From NCBI GenBank assembly GCA_964344765.1, contig CAYFOM010000038.1, positions 1-46,494 on the forward strand: a DNA stretch of 46,494 nt, read 5' to 3'. Positions 17,288 to 25,598 of the stretch are shown here, one piece after another (within the stretch, counting starts at the first letter, position 1; the number at the start of each line of letters is the position of its first letter). The notes under the pieces were generated by a model. It ran no database searches and was not told where the DNA came from. It worked only from the letters and a program-made list of their open reading frames with translations. This DNA is from JACNIZ01 sp964344765 (lineage in GTDB: Bacteria; Planctomycetota; UBA1135). A program made the translations under genes and the position numbers.

Positions 17288-17322
17288 AGTTAGAAGCCGC
17301 GTAACTTCCCGCAGCCTCACCC

Positions 17323-17356
17323 GTCATCCCGGCAGGAAACCTCTTGCCGGGATGAC
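17323..17356 (+). promoter_or_regulatory. hairpin immediately upstream of the transposase start
   Basis: GTCATCCCGGCA at 17323-17334 pairs perfectly with 17345-17356, with G-T and two further pairs shortening the loop. The stem ends 3 bases before the transposase ATG at 17360, so it covers the place where a ribosome site would be. It could block translation from read-through transcripts, as known for IS10 and IS50, or act as a barrier to incoming transcription. That function is inferred. Confidence 0.6.
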
Positions 17357-17359
17357 TTC

Positions 17360-18379
17360 ATGTTTCGACCGCCATTCTGCCCTTACTCCGATTGTGAATC
17401 GCAATCGAATAACCAATCCTTCGCCTGGAGATCCCGTGGCCACTATTACCGCAAGTGCGATGGCCGCTGGGTAAGGCGTTTCAGCTGCAAGGTTTGCGAA
17501 CGTCGCTTTAGCACTCAGACCTTTAAAACGGATTACCGCTGGAAGAAGCCCAAGCTGCACTTCCGGGTATTTGACCTCTTCGTATCCAAAGTCACCATGC
17601 GGCAAATGGCTCGCATTCATGGCGTCAGGCGTCCGACCATTGAGCGAAGATTGCGACGACTGGGCCAAGTTTGCCGTGAATTTCATGCGCTTGCCCTCGC
17701 CCAAAAGGCGCAATGCGGTGGAGTCAGCGGGACTTATCAACTCGATGAATTGGAGACGTATGAAACGGATCGCAGGCTTTCCCCGGTCACAATGCCAGTC
17801 TTGATCGAGCGAAGCACATACTTCGTCATCCATGGAGAAACGGCACCCATGGGAGCCCGGGGAAACCTTACCCAGGGCATGAGGGAGAAAAAGGAGAAGC
17901 GAGATCGCAAGTTTGGGAAGCGTCGGTCGGGGTCGCGACAGGCCGTAATCAATTCACTGAATCGAATGAAGTTTGTGAATCGTCCCGGCGTTGGAATCAC
18001 TCTAGAAAGCGACCGTAAGACTTCCTACCAGAAAGAATTTAGAAAGATTGCCGGACCGGATTACTTTCGACACTATCGAGTGCACTCAAAGAAGAAACGT
18101 GACAAATCCAATCGGTTATTTCCGATTAACCACACGCTTGCAATGATGCGGGACAGCATCTCAAGATTGGTGCGGCGGACCTGGGCGGCGTCGAAAATTC
18201 GGCAGCGGCTTGACCTGCACTTTTGGATTTGGGCTTGCTATCGGAATTACGTCCGGGGCATCACAGTCCTAACAAAAACGACGCCTGCTCAAGCATTGGG
18301 AGTACTTAAGCAGGCGTGGAATCGGGTGGATCTATTACGCTGGCGATGGCCTCAAATCGGATTGGATTTGGGCCAATGA
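17360..18379 (+). CDS. IS transposase, zinc-ribbon plus DDE type
   Basis: A 339-residue transposase. The N-terminus has a zinc-ribbon (CPYSDC, then CKVCERRF) and a helix-turn-helix (TMRQMARIHGVRRPTIERRLRRLG), as in IS1 and IS1595-like InsA/InsB fusions. The catalytic region shows candidate acids Asp in YQLDELETY and Asp in LESDRKTSY (the S/T-D-G-x-x-x-Y position), and a third in the RLDLHFWIWACYRNYVR segment near the end. The frame is intact, so the element may be active. ATG 17360 lies just after a hairpin that could mask it. The gene's 3' end runs into the right terminal repeat. Family placement beyond this group is uncertain. Confidence 0.85.
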   Translation: MFRPPFCPYSDCESQSNNQSFAWRSRGHYYRKCDGRWVRRFSCKVCERRFSTQTFKTDYRWKKPKLHFRVFDLFVSKVTMRQMARIHGVRRPTIERRLRRLGQVCREFHALALAQKAQCGGVSGTYQLDELETYETDRRLSPVTMPVLIERSTYFVIHGETAPMGARGNLTQGMREKKEKRDRKFGKRRSGSRQAVINSLNRMKFVNRPGVGITLESDRKTSYQKEFRKIAGPDYFRHYRVHSKKKRDKSNRLFPINHTLAMMRDSISRLVRRTWAASKIRQRLDLHFWIWACYRNYVRGITVLTKTTPAQALGVLKQAWNRVDLLRWRWPQIGLDLGQ

Positions 18380-18391
18380 AAGGGGCCAGCT
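18366..18391 (-). repeat. right terminal inverted repeat of the IS
   Basis: Reverse complement partner of 17262-17287 (24 of 26 identical). It contains the transposase stop codon and ends two bases before the stop codon of the convergent gene at 18393. Confidence 0.85.
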
Positions 18392-18392
18392 T

Positions 18393-19022
18393 CTAGAAAC
18401 GTTTGCCGATGCCGAACAGGATTTGGAAGTCATCCCAATCCCAATCGGTGGTGGCAGTGGCGCTGGTGACCTCGTTGCGGATGTTTTCATCCAACGCACC
18501 GAAGGTGAATTGCGCGCCGATTTCCAAGAACATGTCTTCCTTAAAGTTGCGCTGCAAACCGGCGCCGATTTGGAAGGACAATGCCGACTCCATGGTGTGG
18601 CGATCCGCACCGGCAAAGAAACCATCCGGTGCGTAGACGGTCAAGCCGCCATTGAGGTAGGGGCGCGTGTCGGCGAACAAGAACGAATCTTCGTCGCCGA
18701 TGGTGTCGAGGTAATAGCGACTACCCACGGAATAGCGCTCGAAGTCCACCTCCTGGGGCCAATCGAACTTCCAGCTGCCGCGACCGTACTCAAAGTACGG
18801 AGCCAAGCCGTCTTCGTTTTCCGCTTCGATGGTGATCGCGTAGCTCTCCTCAGTGAAGTCGGAATCGGCGGAACCGGTGCTTCCGTCAATCGAAACATCA
18901 CCGGTCATCGACAGCGGCGCGCTCAGGCGACCATTCCACTGCTTGACTTCATAATCGTTTACGAAGGAACACGAGCCCAGCAGCAACAACAGGAATAGGG
19001 ATGCGGAGGGGTTGGAACGCAT
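18393..19022 (-). CDS. lipobox-bearing outer membrane beta-barrel-like protein
   Basis: A 209-residue exported protein of unknown function. The N-terminus MRSNPSASLFLLLLLGSC is a lipoprotein signal with lipobox LGSC. The mature part is rich in alternating Gly, aromatic and acidic residues with regular strands (YAITIEAENEDG, LAPYFEYGRGSW, FADTRPYLNGGLTVYAP, MESALSFQIGAGLQRNF, MFLEIGAQFTFGA). It ends in ...QILFGIGKRF, a terminal Phe as in outer-membrane barrels recognised by BamA. A lipobox and a barrel C-terminus in one small protein is unusual. It is convergent with the transposase, and its stop is beside the IS right end. Confidence 0.7.
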   Translation of the reverse strand: MRSNPSASLFLLLLLGSCSFVNDYEVKQWNGRLSAPLSMTGDVSIDGSTGSADSDFTEESYAITIEAENEDGLAPYFEYGRGSWKFDWPQEVDFERYSVGSRYYLDTIGDEDSFLFADTRPYLNGGLTVYAPDGFFAGADRHTMESALSFQIGAGLQRNFKEDMFLEIGAQFTFGALDENIRNEVTSATATTDWDWDDFQILFGIGKRF

Positions 19023-19124
19023 CCAAAGAGTTTAGGCGCTTGGTGGGCAAAAAGCCCAAGATTCTTCCAAGCTGGGCTGCCGGCCGTCGTTCCACTGGTC
19101 CTTACTGAGGATTAGACTGAAAAC

Positions 19125-20801
19125 GTGATCTGTGCCCAACTCTTGACCCTAGTTGCGCTCTGCCTACCCCAGCAGGACGCTATTCCTATCGAATCCACGC
19201 TGGATCGAGTGACGGTTTATAGCGGCCAGGCGATGGCCGAACGGACCTTCGAGGTGTCCGCCGACGCCCCGGGGCCGGTGGCAGTGACCCTCGGGCCGCT
19301 GCCGATGAGCGCCGATGCAGATTCCTTCCAAACCCGGTTGGAACGCGGGAATGTGGTGGTGCAAGGGCTGGAAGTGACTGCTCGCAAAGGAGTTGTGGAC
19401 GCCTCGGATCGCGATCGTCTGCGCGCAATGATCGACGAGCTTCAGCAGGCTCGCAAAGCGCTGGAGCCCGAAATCGCCGCTGTGGAAAGCGGCCGAACCA
19501 TGCTGGCCAACGTGATGGAGTCGGTCAAAAACGAGGGCGTGAATGACTTTTCCGGCATGACGCTGGATGGTTTGTTCAATTTTGTCTCGAACCAATCCAC
19601 GCAATTGACACGCCAGGCTGCCGATATTGAGCGCCGTGACCGCGAGATTTTGGTCCAGATTAAGGATTTGGAAGCCCAGCTCGGTGCCCATTCGCGCAGC
19701 TTGGAAGTGCCTTATTACCAGCTGAAGCTGAACCTGTTCTTCGAGCGACCGGGAACGGCAAAAATGCGCTTGGTTTATTTGGTGCGTGGCGCAGGTTGGG
19801 AGCCCAGTTATGACGTGCGCGTGGATCCGAATTTGGAAGAAGTGAACGTTGGCTTGGTTGCGTTTGTTCAGCAAAGCACCGAAGAGGATTGGGACGACGT
19901 CGAGGTGTTGCTGTCGACCGCGCGTCCGCATTTAGGTTTGGATCCGCCGGGATTGCCGGAGCGATTTGCTCGCGTATTTGACCCGCCGAAGGCACGTCGT
20001 GGATTGGCGAGGGCCGAGACGCAGACGCTGGAAGCGCTTGGTTACATGGAAGACGGCGCTTCTTTGGATCGGGCCGGATACGCCAATGACGCGATGGAAC
20101 TCAGCCGCGAAGCCGCTTATGCCCCGGCGCCGACGGTGACGGTGCAGGACTACGGACTAACTCAGCAATTCCGCCTGCCGGATCGCGTCAAGATTCCGAG
20201 TGGCGAAGAAGCCAAGCAGTTTCGCTTGATTGATGTGCCGTTGGAAATTCGTCCGGAGCGTTACATCGTTCCGTCGCTGAGCCAAGAGTGTTATCTGCGC
20301 GCTGAAGTCACCAGTTCGGCCGACGCGCCGTTGTTGGGCGGACGTGCGCGCATCTTCCTCGGTCCGGATTACATCGGCGAGGCGACCTTCCCGCTGATGC
20401 GCCAGGGCGACTCGACCACACTGAACTTGGGTTTGGATCCGATGGTTGCGGTGGACTTTGACACAATCAAAGAGGAGCGCGACGAACCTGGTGTCTTCGG
20501 CAAAATCCTGAAGCTGACCCGCGTGTTTGAAGCGCGCATGCACTTGTCGTCGTCGGCGAAGGCGCCGATTGAAATCCTTGTCGAGGACGTGCTGCCGGTG
20601 TCGCAGGATGATCGCATGAAGATCGCCGCAGTTGAATTGCACAAAGGCGCGCTGGATAGCGAAAAAGACCTGAAGGATCGCAAGGAGCGCGGCATCTATC
20701 GCTGGCGCTTGCACCTGACGCCGGGGCAAAAGTTGAACATGCGTTACGGGTTCACCGCCGCGTTCAACGAAAACCTGACGCCGGTCTTCACTGACAACTA
20801 A
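19125..20801 (+). CDS. DUF4140/DUF4139 (mucoidy inhibitor A-like) family protein
   Basis: A 558-residue exported protein. The GTG start at 19125 opens a short signal-like segment (MICAQLLTLVALCLPQQ). An N-terminal DUF4140 beta domain (ESTLDRVTVYSGQAMAERTFEV, VTLGPLPMSADADSFQ) is followed by a long coiled coil (about residues 90-190; LRAMIDELQQARKALEPEI, ERRDREILVQIKDLEAQLGA). A C-terminal DUF4139 region follows, beginning VYLVRGAGWEPSYDVRV and including LLSTARPHL, RFLLIDVPLEI-like and RARIFLGPDYIGE strands and a KLTRVFEARMHLSSSAKAPIEI segment. The biochemical role of the family is unknown; the name comes from a Streptomyces/Vibrio mucoidy phenotype. It stands alone, divergent from the barrel-like gene and convergent with the hydrolase. 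Confidence 0.85.
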   Translation: MICAQLLTLVALCLPQQDAIPIESTLDRVTVYSGQAMAERTFEVSADAPGPVAVTLGPLPMSADADSFQTRLERGNVVVQGLEVTARKGVVDASDRDRLRAMIDELQQARKALEPEIAAVESGRTMLANVMESVKNEGVNDFSGMTLDGLFNFVSNQSTQLTRQAADIERRDREILVQIKDLEAQLGAHSRSLEVPYYQLKLNLFFERPGTAKMRLVYLVRGAGWEPSYDVRVDPNLEEVNVGLVAFVQQSTEEDWDDVEVLLSTARPHLGLDPPGLPERFARVFDPPKARRGLARAETQTLEALGYMEDGASLDRAGYANDAMELSREAAYAPAPTVTVQDYGLTQQFRLPDRVKIPSGEEAKQFRLIDVPLEIRPERYIVPSLSQECYLRAEVTSSADAPLLGGRARIFLGPDYIGEATFPLMRQGDSTTLNLGLDPMVAVDFDTIKEERDEPGVFGKILKLTRVFEARMHLSSSAKAPIEILVEDVLPVSQDDRMKIAAVELHKGALDSEKDLKDRKERGIYRWRLHLTPGQKLNMRYGFTAAFNENLTPVFTDN

Positions 20802-20825
20802 AGGACTACCGATACTTGGGCGCGC

Positions 20826-21743
20826 TTAATCGGCGCGCTCAAGTATTTGCACGATGTTCTGCGCCACAACCTCCGGCGCATCCAGGTGCAAATGATGGCC
20901 GCAGCCATCGACAGTCTCCCAACTGGAATTGCGAATCGAATCAATGCGCCCGGGGATGTCGGGTACGCGATCAATGATTCCGGTTTCGCCAAGCAAGACG
21001 CGGACTTCGGCGCGCACCCGCGAACCCAGCTCGCGCCACGTTTCTTCACTCAACCGCAACGGGTTCGGACCGCGCAAACGCGTATCAAAACGGAAACGAA
21101 CTTTGCCGTCTTCAGTGGGTTCGGTTGCGTGTTGCACCATCAACTCAGCCCCGCGACGACTTAAGCCAGGGTTGTTGACCATGATGCGGTCGGCGGCGGC
21201 AGCCGAATCTTTAAAGATGCGAAAGGCGGGCGGCGGTTTGCGCGACGCTTTGACCATGCGAGCCAAGGCATCGGCTTGTTCCTCGGGCGGTGATGTAAAA
21301 CCGCCGCAGGCATCGAGGAACAAGTAGTGGTCGATTTGATCGGGTGCGACGGCGGCGTGAATGAAGCCGACGATGGCTCCCAGCGAATGCGCGACCAACA
21401 ACTTGGGGCGTATGCCGTGATCGTTTTGCAGCTCATCCAGCGCCAACGCCAAATCCTTCAAGTGATCCAGCTGATGGTGCGAGCCACCGGGAGGGGCTGG
21501 CTGGCTGAATCCGTGACCGCGCCAATCCATGCACAGCGGTCGGCAATGACCGATCAAATTTTGAATGACAAATTCAAAACTGCGGCCGGTGTCCAAAAAA
21601 CCATGCAGGAACAGCACCACCGGGTCGTCGCGTCGGCACGCGGCGCCGTAATCCCAAACGTGCAGCGGCACGCCGGACGATTGCAGGGTTCGATGTTCTG
21701 GCTCCAGCTGACTCATGAAGGCGCGGTAGGATAACAGGCCCAT
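20826..21743 (-). CDS. alpha/beta-hydrolase fold protein
   Basis: A 305-residue cytoplasmic hydrolase. It has the oxyanion-loop motif LFLHGFLDTGRS, DWRGHGFS, the nucleophile elbow VAHSLGAIVG (Ser), a helical cap with a Pro-rich loop (ASRKPPPAFRIF), a candidate acid in GETGIIDRVPD, and the catalytic His in DGCGHHLHLDAP. It is close to the epoxide hydrolase/haloperoxidase branch; the substrate is unknown. ATG 21743 is chosen because the minus strand carries GGAGGAGAGG (21748-21757) just upstream. The longer frame to 21914 is antisense to the cytochrome gene. The start codon overlaps the ATG (21742) of the divergent cytochrome gene, and each ribosome site lies in the other gene's territory. Confidence 0.85.
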   Translation of the reverse strand: MGLLSYRAFMSQLEPEHRTLQSSGVPLHVWDYGAACRRDDPVVLFLHGFLDTGRSFEFVIQNLIGHCRPLCMDWRGHGFSQPAPPGGSHHQLDHLKDLALALDELQNDHGIRPKLLVAHSLGAIVGFIHAAVAPDQIDHYLFLDACGGFTSPPEEQADALARMVKASRKPPPAFRIFKDSAAAADRIMVNNPGLSRRGAELMVQHATEPTEDGKVRFRFDTRLRGPNPLRLSEETWRELGSRVRAEVRVLLGETGIIDRVPDIPGRIDSIRNSSWETVDGCGHHLHLDAPEVVAQNIVQILERAD

Positions 21744-23040
21744 GCCACCTCTCCTCCGAACTCGAATCCCCTCATGGTCGGCCGCCTCGGCAGCGGTATT
21801 GCTCGCCGCGCTCGCCACGCCGACGTCAGCCGCTGCAACCGCTCCTACGTTGGAGTCGGCGTGGATGGCCTCTGCACCTGACCAACAGGAAAAGGTGCGC
21901 TCCGGCAAGGACATCTACCTGACCTCATGCGCGGTGTGCCACGGTCCAACCGGCGACGGTGACGGCATGGTCAAGTTTGATCCGCCGGCGCGTAGTTTTA
22001 AGAAGGGTGGTTTTTCGTTCGGCAATACTCCGGAAGCTTTGTTCCGCACCGTGACCTCCGGCATCGGCGGCACTCCGATGCCAGGTTTTGAAGCACTGCT
22101 CAGCGAAGCCGAGCGCCGTGCGGTGGTGGAGTATGTGATTAAGTTGGGACCAAAGCCGGTGCCCAAGGTCGGCAATACTTCGATCCTGACCGTCGGTGAT
22201 CGCCCGGTGGTGGTGCGCGGTCAGCTGTCGCCATTGGTCGCCGGCGGCGACGAACTGCCGCGCGGTTTAATGATCGGCACCACCGATGGCTTGAGCTGGC
22301 AATACCGCGCCGACGATTTGCGTTTGCTGGCCGTGCGCCAAGGTGCTTTCGTCAATCGCAAGGATTGGGGCGGACGCGGAGGTGGTCCGGTGGAACCGCT
22401 GGGCAAGATCGTGCACTTACTACAAGACGGTCAGCCACCGGCGACTTTTAGGTTGCAGAAAGATTTGGCCGGAAAGTTGAAGCATGGTGGCGAAGGTCAA
22501 AGCGCGTCGCGCGATTTGCATTACAAGCTGACGTCGACGCGCATTCAAAATGGCCGCGCCGTCATTTATGGAGAGTTGGTTGCCGGTGCGTTGTCGGCGG
22601 TAAGTGCGGCGCAAAGCGATAAGCACTTGGCACCTCAAAGCGGTAAGCCTGGACTGGCCGTCGCCAAGGTCAGCGAGTGGGGCGAGGCGGTGAGTTTTGA
22701 GAACGCCAGCGGATTTAGGCGCAATCTTTCGGTGAAGCCGGGCGACGGTAAAGCGCGGCCGGATTTAATGCTGGCGCTCAATCTACCGAGTGAATTCAGC
22801 GGGCCGTCGGAATTGGTGTCGAATCATGGGGCCACTTGGGTTTGGTTCCCGTGGAAGAATCACGCCATTGCTTACGGCTTTCAAATTGAAGGCATTCCGT
22901 TCGCGATGATGAATAGCAACACTACGTCGCGATTGCTGCTGCCGGCCGGCACCGGCGAATTGAAAGTGAAATTGACCACGCTGTTGTTGCCCAACGCCGA
23001 CGTCGAAACCTGGAAGAAGTTGCAAAAGGAGATCCAATAA
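21742..23040 (+). CDS. c-type cytochrome with C-terminal beta domain
   Basis: A 432-residue exported monohaem cytochrome. Signal peptide of about 31 residues (AVLLAALATPTSAA), then a class I cytochrome c domain: haem site Cys63-Ala-Val-Cys66-His67 followed by GPTGDGDG, with axial Met in GTPMPGFEALLSEAERRAVVEYV. The remaining 270 residues form a beta-rich domain (VVVRGQLSPL, RLLAVRQGAFVNRKDW, ATWVWFPWKNHAIAYGFQ, KLTTLLLPNADVETWKKL) that I cannot name. It may be related to haem-binding or ethylbenzene dehydrogenase-type subunits. The stop codon overlaps the next start (TAATG), so the pair is translationally coupled. It probably takes electrons from the dehydrogenase-like partner. Confidence 0.85.
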   Translation: MPPLLRTRIPSWSAASAAVLLAALATPTSAAATAPTLESAWMASAPDQQEKVRSGKDIYLTSCAVCHGPTGDGDGMVKFDPPARSFKKGGFSFGNTPEALFRTVTSGIGGTPMPGFEALLSEAERRAVVEYVIKLGPKPVPKVGNTSILTVGDRPVVVRGQLSPLVAGGDELPRGLMIGTTDGLSWQYRADDLRLLAVRQGAFVNRKDWGGRGGGPVEPLGKIVHLLQDGQPPATFRLQKDLAGKLKHGGEGQSASRDLHYKLTSTRIQNGRAVIYGELVAGALSAVSAAQSDKHLAPQSGKPGLAVAKVSEWGEAVSFENASGFRRNLSVKPGDGKARPDLMLALNLPSEFSGPSELVSNHGATWVWFPWKNHAIAYGFQIEGIPFAMMNSNTTSRLLLPAGTGELKVKLTTLLLPNADVETWKKLQKEIQ

Positions 23041-25598
23041 TGTTGTGCTCAACTTTCATGGCATGCGCTTTGAACGCACCTTTTGCATTCGCTGCTCCGC
23101 AACAGGGCAACCCTTACACCGTCGAGTATCTGACTCCTCCCGAAGGCGAGGTTGTGGAAGTCGGCGGCATGGACTTTTTGCCGAACGGCGACTTGTTGGT
23201 CAGCACCCGTCGCGGACGTGTTTGGTACGTCGCCGATCCGCTGGCTGATAACCCGGCCGATGCGCGCTGGCACATTTTCTGCGAAGGCTTGCATGAAGGC
23301 CTTGGTTTAAACGTGGAAGGCGACGACATCTTCGTGTTGCAGCGAGGCGAGTTGTCGCAGTTGATCGATCACGACGGCGATCGCGTCTGCGATGAGGTGC
23401 GCACCGTGAGTCAGGATTGGGGCATGACCGGCAACTATCACGAGTTTGCTTTTGGTTTGCCCAGCGATGCCGCCGGTAATTTTTACATCAGCCTAAACGT
23501 CGGCTTTTGGAGTCCGGAATGGTGGCATGGCATTTCCAAAGCGCCGTACCGCGGTTGGGTGTTGCGCATTTCGCCCGATGGTGTGGTGACGCCGTGGGCA
23601 AGTGGCGTGCGCAGTCCTTGCGGATTGGGCATGAACTCGGTCGGCGATTTGTTTTACACCGACAACCAAGGCGATTGGATGGGGGTGTGCCCGATTTTCC
23701 ACGTTGAGCAAGGCGACTTTTTCGGCCATCCGGCGTCGCTGCGTTGGACCGAGGGTTATCGCAAAGAAGGACGCATTCCGAACACCAATACTCCGCCTAC
23801 TGCATCGCGCAAACCGGCGGCGGTGATGCTGCCTTACGAATGGTCGCGTTCGGCCGGTAACTTGGAAGAAGATCAAAGTGGCGGCAAGTTTGGACCTTAT
23901 GCCGGCCAGATGTTCGTCGCCGAGTTGACCAATGGAACGGTGATTCGCACCCAAATGGAAAAGGTGCGCGGGCAGTACCAAGGCGCGGCGTTTAAGTTCC
24001 GCGACAACATCGGTTCGGTTTGTCGCGTTGCGTTTGCGCCGGACGGATCGCTGTTCACCGGCTTCACCAACCGCGGTTGGGGCGGCCTAGCGCCGGGGCA
24101 TGGCGTTGCGCGTTTGCGTTGGAATGGCAACACGCCGTTTGATATGCACAGCGTGCATTTAAAGAACGACGGCTTTGAAATTAACTTCACCAAGCCGATC
24201 ACCATTCCGCCGATTGCCGCTGCAATTGAAGCCGAGTCGTACGACTACAACTATTGGTGGGATTACGGTTCGCCGATGATGAACTTGAAGCCGCTGACCG
24301 TCGGTTCCACTGCGTTGTCCGCCGACGGCAAGCGTTTGTTCGTGCAGGTCGATGGCCTGCAGCCGGCGCAATGCGTGCGTTTAACTTTCAACGGTCTGCT
24401 CGATGCCGACGGCGTCCCGCTGCTGCACGACACCTTCCACTACACCATCAACCAAATGCCGGAAGGGCCGCTGACCACCGAGTTGGTATCGCGCATGGTC
24501 GAGCCGCCGGATGCTAAAACCAGCGATTCCGAAGGCTGGCTGCACCTGAGTTGGGGCGATGCTTTTGATCGCTTTGAATCCAGCGGATGGGAGCTGTGCG
24601 ACGTCGAGCTCGATCCGGCCGACCCGTCGAAATTGGTCACTCGCATGGGAATGGGCGCGCTGGTCAACAGCGGCGATTCACCGACTCATTTCCGCACCAA
24701 AGACGAATTCGGCGACGTCGATTTCCGCTTCAACTTCATGCTGCCAAAGGGTGGCGATAGCGGCCTGTACTTCATGGAACGCTATGAGTTGCAGCTGTCG
24801 GATAACGTCGGCGATTGCTGTGGTGTGGTTGGCGTAAAGGGGCCACGGTCGCGTACCGCCTATCGCGGCCATGGTCATTGGCACACGGTGACCGGCCGAT
24901 TTTTGGCGCCGCGTTTTGATCAAGCCGGCAACAAGATCGCTAACGCTAAGTTTGAACAGATTTCCATTGATGGCGTCATGGTGATTGGCGCGGCCGAAGC
25001 CGGCGGCCCAACCGGCGGCGGCAAGGGCGGTAAAGAAGTGCCGTTTGCGCCGATGTACTTCCAAGGCACGGCCGGCAAAGCATGCATTGGCGACATTCGC
25101 GTCAAGCCGTTGGGCGAAATGGCCGACTTGGTTGCTGCTCAAACCGCGGGCGCCGACGACGGTGTATGGCGACCTGTGCTGGAGCAAGGTTTGGACGGCG
25201 GTAGCGGTGTGATTGACAACGTGCCGACTTCGTTCGAACTCAATGCCAAGGTCATGTTGCTGGATGGGCCGGCGTCGGAGCTGTGCTTCCTGACCGGTGC
25301 CGACGACGAAGGCTATCGCTTAGTGCTGAATGGAACTCCGAACGCGCCGATGAAGACCGGTTCCATTGATGGTTGGAACAAGATCACTGCTGAATTAATC
25401 CCAGCGGGGACTTGGTTCGACCTGGTGTTGCGTGTCGAGGAGAACGTCGGCGGTCGAGTGATGTCGGTGTTCTTGAACGGCATTCGATTTAATTTGGTTT
25501 CCGATAAAGAACGCCGTTTCAACGGTACCCAAATTCGCTTGACTGCCGGTCAACCGGGCGGGTTGAAAATCAAGGATGCGCGGATGCGTGCACGCTAA
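23040..25598 (+). CDS. sugar dehydrogenase-like propeller with DUF1080 and LamG-like C-terminal domains
   Basis: An 852-residue exported protein with three parts. Residues about 25-420 form a six-bladed propeller like the soluble glucose/sorbosone dehydrogenase-type proteins of planctomycetes (VGGMDFLPNGDLLVSTRRGRVW, GDDIFVLQRGEL, SPDGVVTPWASGVRSPCGLGM, VCRVAFAPDGSLFTGFTNRGW). Residues about 500-700 are a DUF1080 domain (concanavalin-like; FRTKDEFGDVDFRFNFMLP, DSGLYFMERYELQL, GHWHTVTGRF, FAPMYFQGTAGKACIGDIRVKPL), often proposed to bind or cut 3-keto-glycosides. The last part is a second jelly-roll (LDGPASELCFLTGADDEGYRLVLNG). ATG 23040 overlaps the cytochrome stop. The inferred role is extracytoplasmic oxidation and processing of a polysaccharide, with electrons passed to the cytochrome. 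Confidence 0.85.
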   Translation: MLCSTFMACALNAPFAFAAPQQGNPYTVEYLTPPEGEVVEVGGMDFLPNGDLLVSTRRGRVWYVADPLADNPADARWHIFCEGLHEGLGLNVEGDDIFVLQRGELSQLIDHDGDRVCDEVRTVSQDWGMTGNYHEFAFGLPSDAAGNFYISLNVGFWSPEWWHGISKAPYRGWVLRISPDGVVTPWASGVRSPCGLGMNSVGDLFYTDNQGDWMGVCPIFHVEQGDFFGHPASLRWTEGYRKEGRIPNTNTPPTASRKPAAVMLPYEWSRSAGNLEEDQSGGKFGPYAGQMFVAELTNGTVIRTQMEKVRGQYQGAAFKFRDNIGSVCRVAFAPDGSLFTGFTNRGWGGLAPGHGVARLRWNGNTPFDMHSVHLKNDGFEINFTKPITIPPIAAAIEAESYDYNYWWDYGSPMMNLKPLTVGSTALSADGKRLFVQVDGLQPAQCVRLTFNGLLDADGVPLLHDTFHYTINQMPEGPLTTELVSRMVEPPDAKTSDSEGWLHLSWGDAFDRFESSGWELCDVELDPADPSKLVTRMGMGALVNSGDSPTHFRTKDEFGDVDFRFNFMLPKGGDSGLYFMERYELQLSDNVGDCCGVVGVKGPRSRTAYRGHGHWHTVTGRFLAPRFDQAGNKIANAKFEQISIDGVMVIGAAEAGGPTGGGKGGKEVPFAPMYFQGTAGKACIGDIRVKPLGEMADLVAAQTAGADDGVWRPVLEQGLDGGSGVIDNVPTSFELNAKVMLLDGPASELCFLTGADDEGYRLVLNGTPNAPMKTGSIDGWNKITAELIPAGTWFDLVLRVEENVGGRVMSVFLNGIRFNLVSDKERRFNGTQIRLTAGQPGGLKIKDARMRAR

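Larger units (their letters stand above)
17261..18392 (+). mobile_element. complete insertion sequence, about 1.13 kb, with terminal inverted repeats
   Basis: Outer ends 17261-17287 and 18366-18392 are inverted repeats of 27 bp with two mismatches (AAGCTGGCCCCTTT core). They enclose one transposase gene, and the right repeat overlaps the end of that gene. No target-site duplication is visible: the left flank is GCCGAGTAA and the right flank CTAGAAACG. The element lies exactly between the TAA of a nitroreductase and the stop of a convergent membrane protein gene. The zinc-ribbon plus DDE-type transposase suggests the IS1/IS1595 group, but the family is not assigned. Confidence 0.85.

Noticed and set aside
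17250..18402. Target-site duplication of the IS
   Set aside because: Flanks GCCGAGTAA and CTAGAAACG share no direct repeat at any tested boundary.
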